DNA from: Bolinopsis microptera
Taxonomy: Eukaryota; Ctenophora; Tentaculata; Lobata; Bolinopsidae
Assembly: GCF_026151205.1 (NCBI RefSeq)
Contig: NC_087077.1
Span: 7,803,983 to 7,867,982 of the forward strand
Length of the DNA: 64,000 bases
Direction of reading: 5' to 3'
Made by a program: the position numbers and the translations under genes. Positions 1-54,001 of this stretch are shown here, piece by piece. A model generated the notes under the pieces. That model was given only the letters and a program-made list of their open reading frames with translations. It searched no databases and was not told the origin of the DNA. Each line of letters starts with the position of its first letter. The first letter of the stretch is position 1.

Positions 1-530
1 TAAAGGCATTCGAAATAAAAATAGAGAAAACCAGGGTGGAATTTTTATTCTTTATATGTTTTTTGTATGCTTGTACGACAGATGAAAGGCTTTCATTTAG
101 TGTTAAGACCCATGAACGTCCTTTCAAGTGGAATCTACACCACACTTTAAACAGGAAAGACCTGTCCTTGTATTCTCTGTCTTGCTCATGGAGGATATGG
201 TGTGTAGTTCTAACACCACCTGGGATGCTGGTCTCCAACCTGCAACTTTTTGATACAAAGCTCCTTCAAGCGACCACTGCACTGTACCACAATGTCTCAA
301 CAGGCCCTTCTCCTAAAAGCTTTGTTGTCTTCATTTATTTCTTTATTGTTGTTTCAGACGAACCAATTGGGAAAAACAGAAATATCCTATTTTTCACATG
401 TTATTGTGTAACACAGCAAGGTTTATATCATAGACTTGAACTATTATTATTTAAATCAGATTTTCAATTTTGCAAATCTATTTTGCATACCATTTGTATT
501 ACCTTGGCCATCAATTTTTCTTACATTCAG
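1..530 (+). other. Arrestin 5' intron or upstream DNA
   Basis: AT-rich DNA ending in a good acceptor at 530. An open frame runs through 36-587 but carries no family match before 531, so I read it as intron between an unseen 5' UTR exon and coding exon 1. Confidence 0.6.
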
Positions 531-42600
<42,070 letters not shown>

Positions 42601-44677
42601 TTACTCTATTTTTTCCTTCAACCATCTCCTTCCCACTGATCATCATTTTACTTCTCGGGCCAGGGGTGCATATTCTGATTATAGACCGAATCATGTACTG
42701 AGAAATATTAGGAGTGAGTTTTAGTGTTGAGTTTTACTGCAAGCTACGCGATTCTATTTTTCCATCTATATATTTGATAGAAAATTATATTGGTTGCAGT
42801 TTCTTTTTACTTGGTGCCACTATTCCCGTGGCTTGGTTTACGGAAATCAGATCGGAATATGGTTTCGGTTTATTTCTTCTGCTCTGATTTGGAAACGCAA
42901 CAAGCCAACCGGAACAGGTTCAACCTTTCTATTTTAGATACAGTCCTCTTTCGGATAATCTTAATCAATTTAAACACAAATTCGAATGATCACTTTAAAT
43001 GACTTTATGCTTAAACATAGCGTTTATGGCATGATCCTATTATGGTAATTATTGAGAGACATAAAGGCCCGGTTGCGGTTGGCTACTTTGGTTTATTTCA
43101 CCTTGATTGCTGTTTTTACCATCATTTTATGAATATGAGAAGGACTTAGAACACAGACTGAATAAGTTCTATTCTGCTGTTCGGTTCTGCGCGCAGCACT
43201 TTTCGTGCGTGCCAGGAACGCGCAGCATAAGACCTATCATTCTGACTTCTGTCGACATACTATAATCATATAATGTTTGTTACAGTCCGACTTATTCGCT
43301 TAGAGTTATTTTACTCCATCATCAATATTTCTGTTGGTGATTTTCAATTTTAAAAGGCTGGACGTTTATGTAAATTAGATGAATTCGATCATCATTATCA
43401 AACTCAAAGTCAAAGGATGGAACGCAATTTTATATTCTATCGTAAAGTCAAAATAACATCAGTGCGAAATTACATTTGAATATATTATATATGCTGCCAG
43501 TTTTACTAGATTCGGTTAATTCATTAATTAATCGATTGAAAGAATCTGAGATATAGTTATTTCTGTAAATATATGCAAAGATCAAGCAATGGTAATAGCG
43601 AAATTGTGGTTACACCAATTTGTAAATTGTCATAATTAGGGGTCGCTGACCCCCTTGCTTTACAGTTATTTAAAAGAACTTGAGTGGGATTTAACAATGC
43701 GATATATTTCGAATTACAGAGTTTGATTGTCGTTGATGAGCCTAAGAGAGCTTAGCCGTTCATTGGGGGAGAATTTTGTTCTTATTTTGAATCTTAGCGA
43801 AGTCAATCTTTTAATACTTTTAGTGATGATTCGATTACAATTTTACTTCAAAATGTTTCGACACTGACTGGTTTATCTTTGAGCTCCATTGATTTTGCTA
43901 CGGCTACTTTGGGATAGTTGCTGGTAATGCAACAGCGATTTCTATCTCAAATTGAGGAATTATGTGTTCACCGCTTAACTTTTGCTAGTTTTACCTTCCT
44001 AGATTGTTCTGAAATTTCATTGGTGTTTGATTGTATATATCAAAGAATCGGCATCATTCAGCGGAATAACAAGAGTTGAATTTGATTGCTATATTTGTAG
44101 AATGATGATATAATCATAATTACTATTAACGAAACTAATTTGCCAATTGAACGAATTTTTGAACTGAATATTTGTTATACCATCATCAAATTTACGAACT
44201 GCATGTTCACTGTTCAATAACGAATAATAATCATTTAATTTTCATTTGAAAAGTTAGTTTTTGAGCAATTCACTGTGAGATCATATTCGTGCATTATTAT
44301 TATTCAAATTGACATTTAAGTTTAGCCGATGGTTGCTTAGATAGATGTTAGATCTTCGATTATTAAAAAATGCAACTACGAAATTATATATTTTGACTCC
44401 TGTTCTGTTATTTTAATTTTAACTATTTGATCCAAACTAAAAATCTTGACGCAGTTTTTTATTGTGAAGTCTGCTACATCAACATTGAACATGATATGTG
44501 CTAGTCATGTTTGTCCCTATATAAAAATGTTCAAATTGTATGCAGGAGCTCGGGTCTGTAATGTGTAGGTTATTAAATTTAACCTACAGGTAAGAGACCG
44601 CCCAACGACTGCTAGTATGTAGTAGTAGTTTTCGAAAGCGCGTCGAATGAATTCATGCTTTGTCAATTCTAAGCTAG
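42601..44677 (+). other. Arrestin 3' UTR and downstream DNA
   Basis: AT-rich. Nothing recognised apart from ATTAAA-type weak polyadenylation matches. A 70-codon frame at 42790 has no match. Confidence 0.5.
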
Positions 44678-45433
44678 GCTTTTACTAATTCGCTCGCCCA
44701 AAAATTATCACGTGACTTTGGTTTTTATGGTTTTGCAGCCGAACAAAACGGTTTTACATAAACCCTAATCCTAACCCTAGCATTAATCCCAATATCCATA
44801 AACCTAAGTCTAGGGGGTGCACAATAAAAATAAACTTGCTCGGATTTTCAAAATTGTTGTACCATTGTATTTGTTTCCTAGAGACTGTGAGGATTTTCAC
44901 AGTACCAGATTTTTCATACCTTTTTGGAATGATCAGTGAGTTTCGCCTAGAGTGCCATATTTGATGGTGCGCGGCTTTTGGAGCAAAAGTAGGTGTAAAC
45001 GTTTCATAATTCAACGAAATTCGTTGATTTTTGTCGTATTATTCTGTCATATCTTCGGTTCCTTGAATGAGATCATTCTGAAGATTTGTGAATACCTTCC
45101 AATACAATAGGGCTTTCACAACTGTCCGAAAAATTTTGTGGATATCGGAGTTGATATAGTATTAGTAATGAAAATGGGGCAAAATACGCTGCTTTTAGCT
45201 GTAAGTGTAACATAATGTCTGAGGGTTTGATTTGCTTTAAATTTTTCGGACACTTTCCTTGTACGGTAAGTCTATCAGTAAGCTAACCAATTTTTGTTAA
45301 AATTGGATCAAGGGAAGGTTACTCAATACGCTTTTGTTTCAAGAATTTTGTGCTGGAAAACCATCCTACAGTCGGCCCTTTAGGCATGAAAGTGATCTGG
45401 ATCGGTGTATTTTTGGACGCTGATTCCGAATCA

Positions 45434-45455
45434 CCCCCCCCCCCCCCCCCCCCCC
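45434..45455. repeat. Poly-C run of 22
   Basis: Twenty-two consecutive C, between GAATCA and ATGACGTAGGG within the composite island; the inverted copy near 45880 has a shorter G-run at the same place. Confidence 0.9.
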
Positions 45456-45544
45456 ATGACGTAGGGTTAAAATGCTTCCCTGGAGAGTTATGGGCAAAAA
45501 ACCGTTTTGGTCACGTGACAGGCTAGTAAAACGTGAATTCGATT

Positions 45545-45635
45545 ATTTAGGGCTCGGGTTAGGGTTAGGGTTGTGGTTAAGATTATGGATAGCTTCGGGG
45601 TTATGGTTAGGGTTGGGATTATGGTTTATGTCAAA
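45545..45635. repeat. Telomere-like degenerate GGGTTA repeats
   Basis: CTCGGGTTAGGGTTAGGGTT then GTGGTTAAG and GGGGTTATGGTTAGGG variants. The same block recurs at 47950-48025 and, reversed and shorter, at 44760-44805. Confidence 0.88.
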
Positions 45636-46699
45636 CCGTTTTGTACGGCTGCAAAACCAAAAAAAACCAAAGTCACGTGAAATTTTTGGGCGAGCGATTT
45701 AGTAAGCGATATAGTAAGAGCCGCGGCTCACTGTCGATGGCGCACTACTTACTAAGTCTAACCATAACCCGAACAATAAACAATAAACTTCGTGTTTTAC
45801 TAGCCTGTCACGTGATCAAAACAGTTTTTCCCATAACTTTCCAGGGCACAGGGAAGCATTTTAACCCTATACTAAGTCATGGGGGGAGGGGGGGTGATTC
45901 GAAATCAGCGTCCAAAAATACACCGAACAAGATTACTTTTATACTTTCAGGGCCTTTTCACAAGATTTTTTTTAATTTGGGCGATCAGCGATTTAGTGAG
46001 AACGGACTTGCTCTAACCAAATAAAAGCCCTCTCGCTTGCAGTAGCGCATGACGCACTTGAAACAAGCGCGTCATGCAGTACGCGTATACACATGGCTAT
46101 GTCATGTATGTGAAGGAGCGGACCAGCTATGCGTTCGCGTAATACTCAATACTCGGCGGCGCTCACAGCTCAGCCTGTCACTCCACCATACTTTGCTACA
46201 CAATCACCTTGTATACCTATTTGCTCTTGTATTTTCGCCGTGCACGAAAAGGGGTTGTTAACGGGTGATACTCGTTAAATATTTGTTTCAAACATTTCTA
46301 CCAAGACCGTCGACAAGTCAATGGTGAAATTCGGCGCGCGTCTTGGTAGGTTATAAACTTACAAAGGGGTTGCAACGCCTGCTCTATCCAGAGCCCTTGC
46401 GCTTGCAACGTGGCGCGCACGCCTCCCGCCTTGTGAAACAGGCGCCCGCAGTCATCAGTCATGGCGCGAAAGAATATGGTTAGGTGAATTGCAACGCGTA
46501 TCAAGCTTCACATAACCACGTGCATACGCGTACTGCGTGACGCGCTTGTTTTACAAGCACAAAGCAGAATATACCTTCTTTGCCGCCTTCGGCGGCCGCG
46601 CGCTACTGCAAGCGAGAGGGCTCTGGTTAAAGCAAGTATCAAGCCATACTTGCTGCATTTAATTGACGATGTCAATTCTTCGCAGCTCGGCAAGGCCCA

Positions 46700-47345
46700 G
46701 TAGCGCATTTCGCCGATCTAGTTGCGAGAAGCATAATTGAGTGCGCGGCGCGGCTCAGTAACGCATCGCGCTACAATTGACAATATTAGCACTCAATCCT
46801 GAAATCCTTGTGTAGGCTATGCAGCGGTATGAACCACTTCGCAGAGCTTTATCGATATCCGGGGTCATATTTCGAAGAAAGTGCGCGCTACAGGTTCGGT
46901 TGTCCATACATCATATAATAGTTACGATCCTTTGTATCGTTTATGCTAGATTGTATATATAATATACACTAATCTTTTCTATAGCCGCCACGCGCGAGAA
47001 AAAGGTATACAACGCGAAGGTCTTAATTGACGATGTCAATTCAGCGCAGCTCGGCGAGTTATCTGGGGACATCAGGCTATTATCATTTCATATAGAGATT
47101 CGGCGGAATGACAGGCTGAGCGCGGCCCAGTAACTCGTTGTAGCGCGATGCACTACTGGGTCGCGCGCGCGCATCCAATAATGCTTCTCGCAACCACGTA
47201 TGCAGATCGGCGAGATGCGAAGGATTGACATCGTGAATCAAAGTAACTCGGCGAGGCCCATGCAGTAGCGCATCTCGCCGATCTAGCGAGAAGCATCATT
47301 GTGAATTGAGTGCGCGGCGCAGCCCAATAACGCATCGCGCTACAA
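46700..47345. repeat. GC-rich core repeats of the composite island
   Basis: A block of about 80 bp, AGTAGCGCATTTCGCCGATC through GAGTGCGCGGCGC to CGCATCGCGCTACAAT, occurs at 46700-46790 and again at 47262-47345, with a reversed copy at about 47130-47220. Composition is strikingly GC-rich against the AT-rich surroundings. Confidence 0.8.
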
Positions 47346-47639
47346 TGTACAAGTAGACTCATGGCTATGTGAAACCATATGTCATGGAGGGTGATTAGGA
47401 ATAAGTTGTATCACGTCATGACCCCCATTGTCGTTTCACTAGTATCGTGGCCACGATACAGCCGCGCACTCGATCTTGCACAGCATGTCTACAACTGACA
47501 AAGAATCGGCGTCCGAAAATACATCGATTCAAGTAGGTTCAACTGTCAAGGGCCCTTTTAGAAAAATCTCGAAGATCGACTGTAGATCTAGCACGCTCAT
47601 GATCACGACGTGAGACAAGGAATCACCCCCATGTTGTAG

Positions 47640-47820
47640 GTTTATAACCTACCACGACGCGCGCCGAGTTGGACTCGTTGACGGTCCTGTTTGAAGCAAA
47701 TATTTTAGGAGTATCACCCGTTGTACATTGTATGTTTACAACCTACCAGGACGCGCGCCGAGTTGGACTCGTCGACGGTCCTAATATTTGGAATAAATAT
47801 TTTACGAGTATCACCCGTTA
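47640..47820. repeat. Two tandem 90-bp units with an inverted copy at 46260-46360
   Basis: Each unit reads ACCTACCA-GACGCGCGCCGAG, then GGACTCG-CGACGGTCCT, and ends GAGTATCACCCGTT. The inverted copy starts AACGGGTGATACTCGTTAAA at 46260. Part of the composite island. Confidence 0.85.
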
Positions 47821-50800
47821 AATCACCCGTTATCCCCCATGACGTAGGGTGTAGGATAAAAATGCTTCCAGCTGGAGAGTTATGGGCAAAAACGGTTTTG
47901 CATTTTGGTCACTTGACAGGCTAGTAAAAGTAAAACACGAATTTCATTGTTTAGGGCTCGGGTTAGGGTTAGGGTTGTGGTTAGGGTTATAAATAGCTTC
48001 GGGGTTATGGTTAGGGTTTATGTCAAACCGTTTTTTCGGTTGCAAAACCAAAAAACAAAGTCACGTGATAATTTTTGGGCGAATTAGTAAAAGCCATTAT
48101 GCATTATTATCAGGATATTGTAAAACTGAGGTGTGCAAACTAAACTTTCACATTTCAGTTATTGCAGTTTGTATTGGTCGTAGTTTGTATTGGTTTGTAT
48201 TGGTTTGTATTGGTCGTCTTTAAGTTTAATTTTAATAGGACGTAGGTTCTAACTCATTACTTTTAATTTGACTGCTACTGCTAGTGCAAACTTCTAAAAA
48301 TAAAAATGGGTATAGAGCTGATTCGTTAAACAAAAATTACATTTATTATATAGTTATACGCAGTGTGGAGAGCTCCAATTGCCAATGCCTCATTAACATT
48401 AACAATAACAATACCATTTGTAAACAAAAGTCTCGTCGTGCATGTATTTAAACTTAAACGTCAAGCAGGAGGTTTTGTCATCACTGACTTTTTGGAATCA
48501 AGACTTTTAGAATCAAAACTTTTAGAATCAAAATCAAAATCGGTTTTCGGGAAAGCATTTAGCTTTACGGTTTCCAACCAAATTGGAAAACTCAATTCTT
48601 GAGTGCATAAAATAGCATATGTCATATGTCTTGAAATATGTTGTAAGTAGAAGTTGTGACAATGTTACAACGATTCCTAGGTTAAACTTAAAGCTAAACG
48701 GAATTTCGGAAAATGGAAGAAATGCAAGTTGTACATGAATTCATTCTTCGTGCAACGCAACATTTAGTTTTACCGAAATTCCGCCAAGGGATCGCGCTAA
48801 CTTATTTCGTAACTTAACTAGGCTATTATCATAGGAGGATGAGGTTTGTCAATGTTTACGCTAGTGTAATTACTCCACAATAGCTTAAGCTACGTGTAAA
48901 ACGTGGTTACAGAGGGGAACCGGGGGTCTTAATGCCTAATTAGCAGCAAAATCGGGATTACGTCATATGTGAATGATCCCTCATATATGATAGGAAATAT
49001 ATTGTTTCGCTCACACTCATTTTATTTTTACTGCATTCAAAACTATGTTCAAGAAATAATAACACACACAGGATCAATGATATATCAATGAGGGTTTACT
49101 GGGCGGCGGCCGGCGCTCAGCCTGTCATTCCGCCATATCTTCAATCTTGTTTATCATGAACACTAAGCTTGGGGTCCCAGGTATACGAGGGTGCATGTTT
49201 AAGGTGAAAAAGAGCCCTCAGTTGCCTCAGAAGTGCAACTTAAACTGTAACTACCGCTGTCTAAACATGTCCTTCGTTGAAAAGACGGAACAGTTGCAGT
49301 AGTTAATTTCCCGCTTTTGACGATGTATGGACAGACAAACAGCCTTCCGGGCAGTTTCTCCGATCCGACAATGATCCTGTACTCTGAAACATGGACGAAG
49401 ATCAAGCAATAGATTCAGATGGAATGTCGTTTTATATGACATAGTTACATCGAAGATTGTAACTAATTATTGAATATTGTAACTAATCGAAAAAGTTTCT
49501 ATTTCTTTGTATTGTTTACCAATGAGTATCGAGTACCAATCTCAATGACATGTATACCATTTTTATCCGAAATCATGATTGAACTTAATGAGCTGCCCGA
49601 ATTGTGAGCGACCCTAATTACTAGCAGTAGAGAGTAAATTGCTCTAACAAACAGGGCTGTCCATAAAATGACCGATATGATTGAAATTTACTCATAGAAT
49701 TACAAATTTCAGATCAATTAAACGGTAAGTTCTAATTCTATGAACAACCCTACATGCCAGTTTTCAATATTGAAATTGATCTGAAGGTTTGAATTATTAT
49801 TATGTATAGTTTGAAACTAGCAGTCCAAACCAGCAGTCCAAACTTTTCATCAGATGACTTCCAATATTTCGAAATTAGTGATGGATCTAAACAAACGTCA
49901 GTTTGTACAACGTTAATACTGACGGTCCGTAATGAAGCAAATTTTAATTAGCACTTCATTAGTGAGATCTTAAGTAAAATAGGATCATTAATCCTTAACT
50001 GACTAATTTGTGAAAGTAATACCACCATCGTTTTTACACTTTGCATACCTGAACTTCAAGTACACTCGATATATGGAAGCTTTTAAGTATACTCCAAACT
50101 GCAATTTAAACGAATGAGAGGACTCGTTTCCCCACAGCTGACCGTTCTCAACCAATGAAAAGCCCCCAAAGCCCCACGTGACTCATTGTCGTGCTACAGG
50201 AACTCAACCCGCCAGTATCCCTTCATCTCATGTGGCTCTAAATCTGAGCTGATCTAACCGGTCTACACGCGGCCATGAGAACAGGTTTATCGGGACAAAA
50301 GTCGCATGCAAACGTCAGTGAAGTAAGCAGATGTGAAATGAACTGGGCCCTTTATTCGGCCCCCGATACCGGAGATACCCCTACAATAGATAGGTTTTTG
50401 ATGAGTAACTTTATATCGTTTCTCTAACAAAAGCCCCTTAACAATTCTCACTTGACTCCGTGTAATAGTTATACAATAGACGGCTTTTATTGCACATCTT
50501 TGCGGTACACACAGAGTTGAACTCTCCGGGATAAACTTCATGAGGTACGGATATTAGCTAGGATACAGCTCCATACACTCCCCTGGAGAATTATAACGTG
50601 GCAATCCGGCACCATACCAAAATCTAGACCAAATCATTCTTCTTTTCAGACAGTACCACAAGCACCATCCGAGAGAACTGTACAACTACCGGTCAAACAG
50701 GTGGTGTATTATGATGCTTGTTGGTGCTGCGTGATTAGTGGGACCCTGGTACAAGGTGGTCCTTCACCACCAGCAAACTGATCCATAATCGTAGAGGGCA

Positions 50801-50861
50801 ATATTTTTGGAAGTGGCGCATGCTTCTACATAAAACTAAGCTAATGTTCTGAAAGTCCCTC

Positions 50862-50903
50862 TCTCTCTCCCTCTCTCTCCCTCTCTCTTCCTCTTCCTCT
50901 CTC
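50862..50903. repeat. CT-rich microsatellite
   Basis: CTCTCTCTCC-type repeats, imperfect, intergenic. Confidence 0.85.
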
Positions 50904-52654
50904 TAAGAAGGTGCTGCAGGTGGTGTTGGCCAGCAAATGACGAAGTGAGCTCGCCCAGCACTCGTAATCACTAGAGGTGAGTGAGCAACCAATGGTGCTT
51001 CACACGGGGGAGACACCTGGCGACCCCTGATCATAGAGGACAGTCAAATGTGACCTTCAACTTAATCAGTATATTTAGTAGCATTTTTAGGGGGACTCAT
51101 TAGGACAAGGGGAAATCGTACCGGGTAAATTGCGACACATGCACGTGCCGGCTTAATAGAATGAGGATTATTGGGAGAATGACTTGGTTTTAGGACCCGC
51201 ATTGTGATTTGTGACAGCAGATAATAGTAATGACTAACTCATTGGATTAGTTTTGAGTTTCTAGAGTATATTCACACGTCATGATGTGAGTCACTAACAG
51301 GTACAGAGAAGGTGACAAGTCCGTTGCATCTTTTAATTGATGGGCCCTAAAGACCCGTATTAATGTCACTATATTTCCTGTTAGAACCGTACCCTGTCAC
51401 GTGGGACGGTGTGGCTGTTTCATTGGTTTGTGGCAGGGAAATGAGCATGTTGGTTGGACAGAAAACATCATCACACCAGCAATTTGTTTTGGATAATTTT
51501 GACAAATGAGCTTTTTTCACTTTCCTAATGTCTTTAATCGTAATTTAAGGGTTCTTTTCGTTATTAGTTTTGGGATTTGCTGAGACAAGAAATAATCAAG
51601 TTTTCAAGATTTGACAGAACAGTAAAATTATTTTCAATAAACTAAAATATATAAACAAGTTCAATGTATCATATCTCAAATATATTCTCGCACGTGCAAT
51701 ACAGAGGAGAGAATGGATCACGTGACAATGCAAACGGTACCCCAAGGGTGCTCTCGAGTTCCAAGCCCGCTGGAAAATCACCACGCAACTCTCTTCACAC
51801 ATCTAATGCAACACGGGCCCGCTAATGGTTCTGAACATATCATGATTTTTTGAAAACTCAATTAAAAGTTATGATTGAAAATATAAATGGGGACTTGCGA
51901 GCACATGAAGCCAAGCTTTAGATATTAGAAATAACATCATCCCGAAATTCCAATAATATAGACATGTTCAATTTATTGTTTTCTTCCGAATTTCAGTAAA
52001 CAAATATCTAAACGTAAGTAAGCATATATATCGAAAATTCTGAAAAAGCATTATTCACACTTTGGTGGTTCAACAGATTGTTACTGAATAGTAATCGAGA
52101 TTGGTGGTAATTTCCACGTCATCATGAAAACTAATCAGTAGGTAAGGCAGTTGAATCCAAGACAGTTGCTTGATAACAGGACCGTTACCAACAACAGAGA
52201 TCATGCAATTGTAAGGTGCACAAAACAAGTCTAAAATATATATACTGGAAAAGTAAGATCTAATCCCCAAAGGTTTAATACACACTCAGAAAAATCGACT
52301 TTAAAGGTTAAAATATTTTAGGTTAAAAGATTCGATCAGTTAAAATAGTTACTGGTTTCAGTGAGTCAATTTTTCTGAGATAGGCTAAAATAACTGATAC
52401 CTAGATAAAATTTGTTACCTTATGTGGCAGTGTTACCAATTACCATGGTAACATAACCTTATATGGCAAAATTTGTTTATCACGCACCATCCAGAGCGTG
52501 AAATCTTCAAAATATCAATTCAAGAAATAAATAATAAATAACATTTCGCAACACAAATTACAAAAAAATCATCAATAAATATTCGTAAGATCAGTTCTGA
52601 AATCTCGGCACGTGACACTAACACACAAAAGCTCGCTCACACACAAAATTACCA

Positions 52655-52687
52655 GTCTCTCTCTCTCTCTCTCTCGCTTTCTCTCTG
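52655..52687. repeat. (TC)n tract in the SOXB 3' region
   Basis: About nine TC dinucleotides then CTCTCTGG, about 85-115 bp past the SOXB stop codon, so probably inside its 3' UTR (as GA-rich RNA). Confidence 0.85.
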
Positions 52688-52768
52688 GAGAACGTGCCGG
52701 GAAGGTCGCTGCATCTCAACAATATATACAGTAAAAATCTACAAACTGCAGTCTGAGATCAGCAGTCT

Positions 52769-53800
52769 CTACAAGTGAGTGAGAGGCTGCATCGCGCCGC
52801 CGTTCATCAGGGTTGAGTCGGGGTGCATCATGCCGTAGTGGGTCGGATCTTGAGCCGTCAGGTACATGTTGATCATGTCTGTCAGGTCCCGCGGGCACTT
52901 GTCCGAGGAGCCGCCGATAGTAGGAGAGGAAATGGTCTGTTCTGTTTTGACGTGAGCTTCTGTCTTCACACCGCTGTGTTGAGCGGTCCTGTACATGGGA
53001 GAGGGGAGTTGCTGGCTGTAGGGGCTGGTGCACGTTGCAGGGCTCATGTACCCATGGTAGGGATTGGTTACGAACTCTGGATATCTGCTACCGATGTCTG
53101 ATGTTGCGTACTGGACGGTGGGTCCTGCACTTCGCTGTAACGCTGCTTGGCTCTGGTAAGCTTCCATCATGGCTTTGTAGGTTGAGGTAGGGATGTAGCC
53201 AGTGTTTGTGGGGAGAGTGTTCTGCATCATCAGGGAGGATCGGTCCATCAGTAACCTACTGTCTGTCCCGACGGGACAAGGAACTCCGAATCTGTCCTTC
53301 TTCAGGGTGGCCTTAGCTTTCCTGCGAGGTCTGTATTTGTAGTCTGGGAATTCTTTCATGTGCAAGGCACGCAGTCTCTTTGCTTCTTCGATGAAAGGTT
53401 TTTTCTCGTCTTCCGTCAGCATTTTCCAGTCCATGCCAAGTCGCTTGCTGATCTCTGAGTTGTGCATCTTGGGGTTTTCCTGAGCCATCTTCCTTCTCTG
53501 TCCTCTGGACCAAACCATGAAAGCATTCATCGGTCGTTTTATCCTCTCAGTCTTCTCTTTGAGAGAGGATGATCCGGATGGCAGATGAGTGGTAGTAGAG
53601 GTTGGCATGGTGGAGGAAGGAGACGGAACTTGGTGGGGCAATGTTTGGATCACTGTGTTCAAGTTACCAAGGGTGGTAAGGCTGGCTGTGGAGTACCCGT
53701 GATGGGCAATACCATTTGACAAGTTCATCATTTTGTCAAGAGTTAAACAATAGGTCGGAAAAACAATCGACAAACGGTACAACACCTTTGAGAAATTCAC
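52769..53800 (-). CDS. SOXB-group transcription factor, single exon
   Basis: A sequence-specific nuclear DNA-binding protein of the SOX B group, which in animals controls neural and stem-cell fates. 343 residues from the first ATG; a second in-frame start (Met24-Met25, about 53731) begins MMNLSNG and looks more like other SOXB N-termini, so the first 23 residues are uncertain. The HMG box covers about residues 86-157: [20 protein letters not shown], then [14 protein letters not shown] and a basic end KYRPRRKAK. The C-terminal third holds [12 protein letters not shown] and ends MQPLTHL, both matching the conserved tail of SOX2/SOX1/SOX3-type proteins. Two close copies of VKTE (278-281, 284-287) fit the sumoylation consensus. 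The gene is intronless, as usual for SOXB1. Whether it is B1 or B2 cannot be settled by eye. Confidence 0.96.
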   Translation of the reverse strand: MNFSKVLYRLSIVFPTYCLTLDKMMNLSNGIAHHGYSTASLTTLGNLNTVIQTLPHQVPSPSSTMPTSTTTHLPSGSSSLKEKTERIKRPMNAFMVWSRGQRRKMAQENPKMHNSEISKRLGMDWKMLTEDEKKPFIEEAKRLRALHMKEFPDYKYRPRRKAKATLKKDRFGVPCPVGTDSRLLMDRSSLMMQNTLPTNTGYIPTSTYKAMMEAYQSQAALQRSAGPTVQYATSDIGSRYPEFVTNPYHGYMSPATCTSPYSQQLPSPMYRTAQHSGVKTEAHVKTEQTISSPTIGGSSDKCPRDLTDMINMYLTAQDPTHYGMMHPDSTLMNGGAMQPLTHL

Positions 53801-53867
53801 TTGTATAGAAAGAACTTTACTATGCCTCGGCGCCTATCCAACGCGCTTTAGTATCGCTGTGTAGAAT

Positions 53868-54001
53868 CACGTGATGAGGTCACGTGCACGCGCCACATGA
53901 CTCACATGGTGAGCTCCACGCTAACTGCGTGATACAAGCGACGTTTCCAGCTGTCACGTGTCCTGGCAGCCGACCAATCAGGAGAGATGCGGAGTCACGT
54001 G
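53868..54001 (-). promoter_or_regulatory. E-box cluster and CCAAT box upstream of SOXB
   Basis: CACGTG occurs at 53868, 53881, 53955 and 53996, within 134 bp and starting 68 bp upstream of the first SOXB ATG; three of the four are TCACGTG. A CCAAT motif lies at 53974-53978. This is the likely proximal promoter or 5' UTR. The palindromic E-box is bound by bHLH-zip factors; which one is unknown. No TATA box seen. Confidence 0.55.

Larger units (their letters stand above)
44678..48095. mobile_element. 3.4-kb composite inverted-repeat island with telomere-like repeats
   Basis: The left end GGCTTTTACTAATTCG (44678) and right end CGAATTAGTAAAAGCC (48095) are inverted copies of a terminal block of roughly 100 bp that runs through TATCACGTGACTTTG, a GGTTTTGCA motif and CATAAACCCTAA. 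A third copy in right-hand orientation ends near 45727, so a shorter element (44678-45727) may be nested. A second motif (GGACGCTGATTCCGAATC, C-run, ATGACGTAGGGTTAAAATGC, GAGAGTTATGGGCAAAAA) lies at 45400-45540, inverted at 45785-45930, and in part at 47510-47945. The core at 46030-47480 is GC-rich and has its own repeats. No transposase found. Confidence 0.75.
48096..52690. other. Intergenic DNA between arrestin and SOXB
   Basis: No gene recognised. Contains short GTATTGGTTT repeats near 48170-48215, a CT-rich microsatellite at 50862-50903, a (TC)n tract at 52655-52687 and scattered CACGTG sites (50175, 51399, 51719, near 52610). The 3' UTR of SOXB presumably occupies the right edge. Confidence 0.55.

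Noticed and set aside
36-530. N-terminal extension of arrestin in the long open frame before 531
   Set aside because: No arrestin similarity, rich in Phe/Cys/Tyr as expected of translated AT-rich intron, and a good acceptor directly precedes the ATG.
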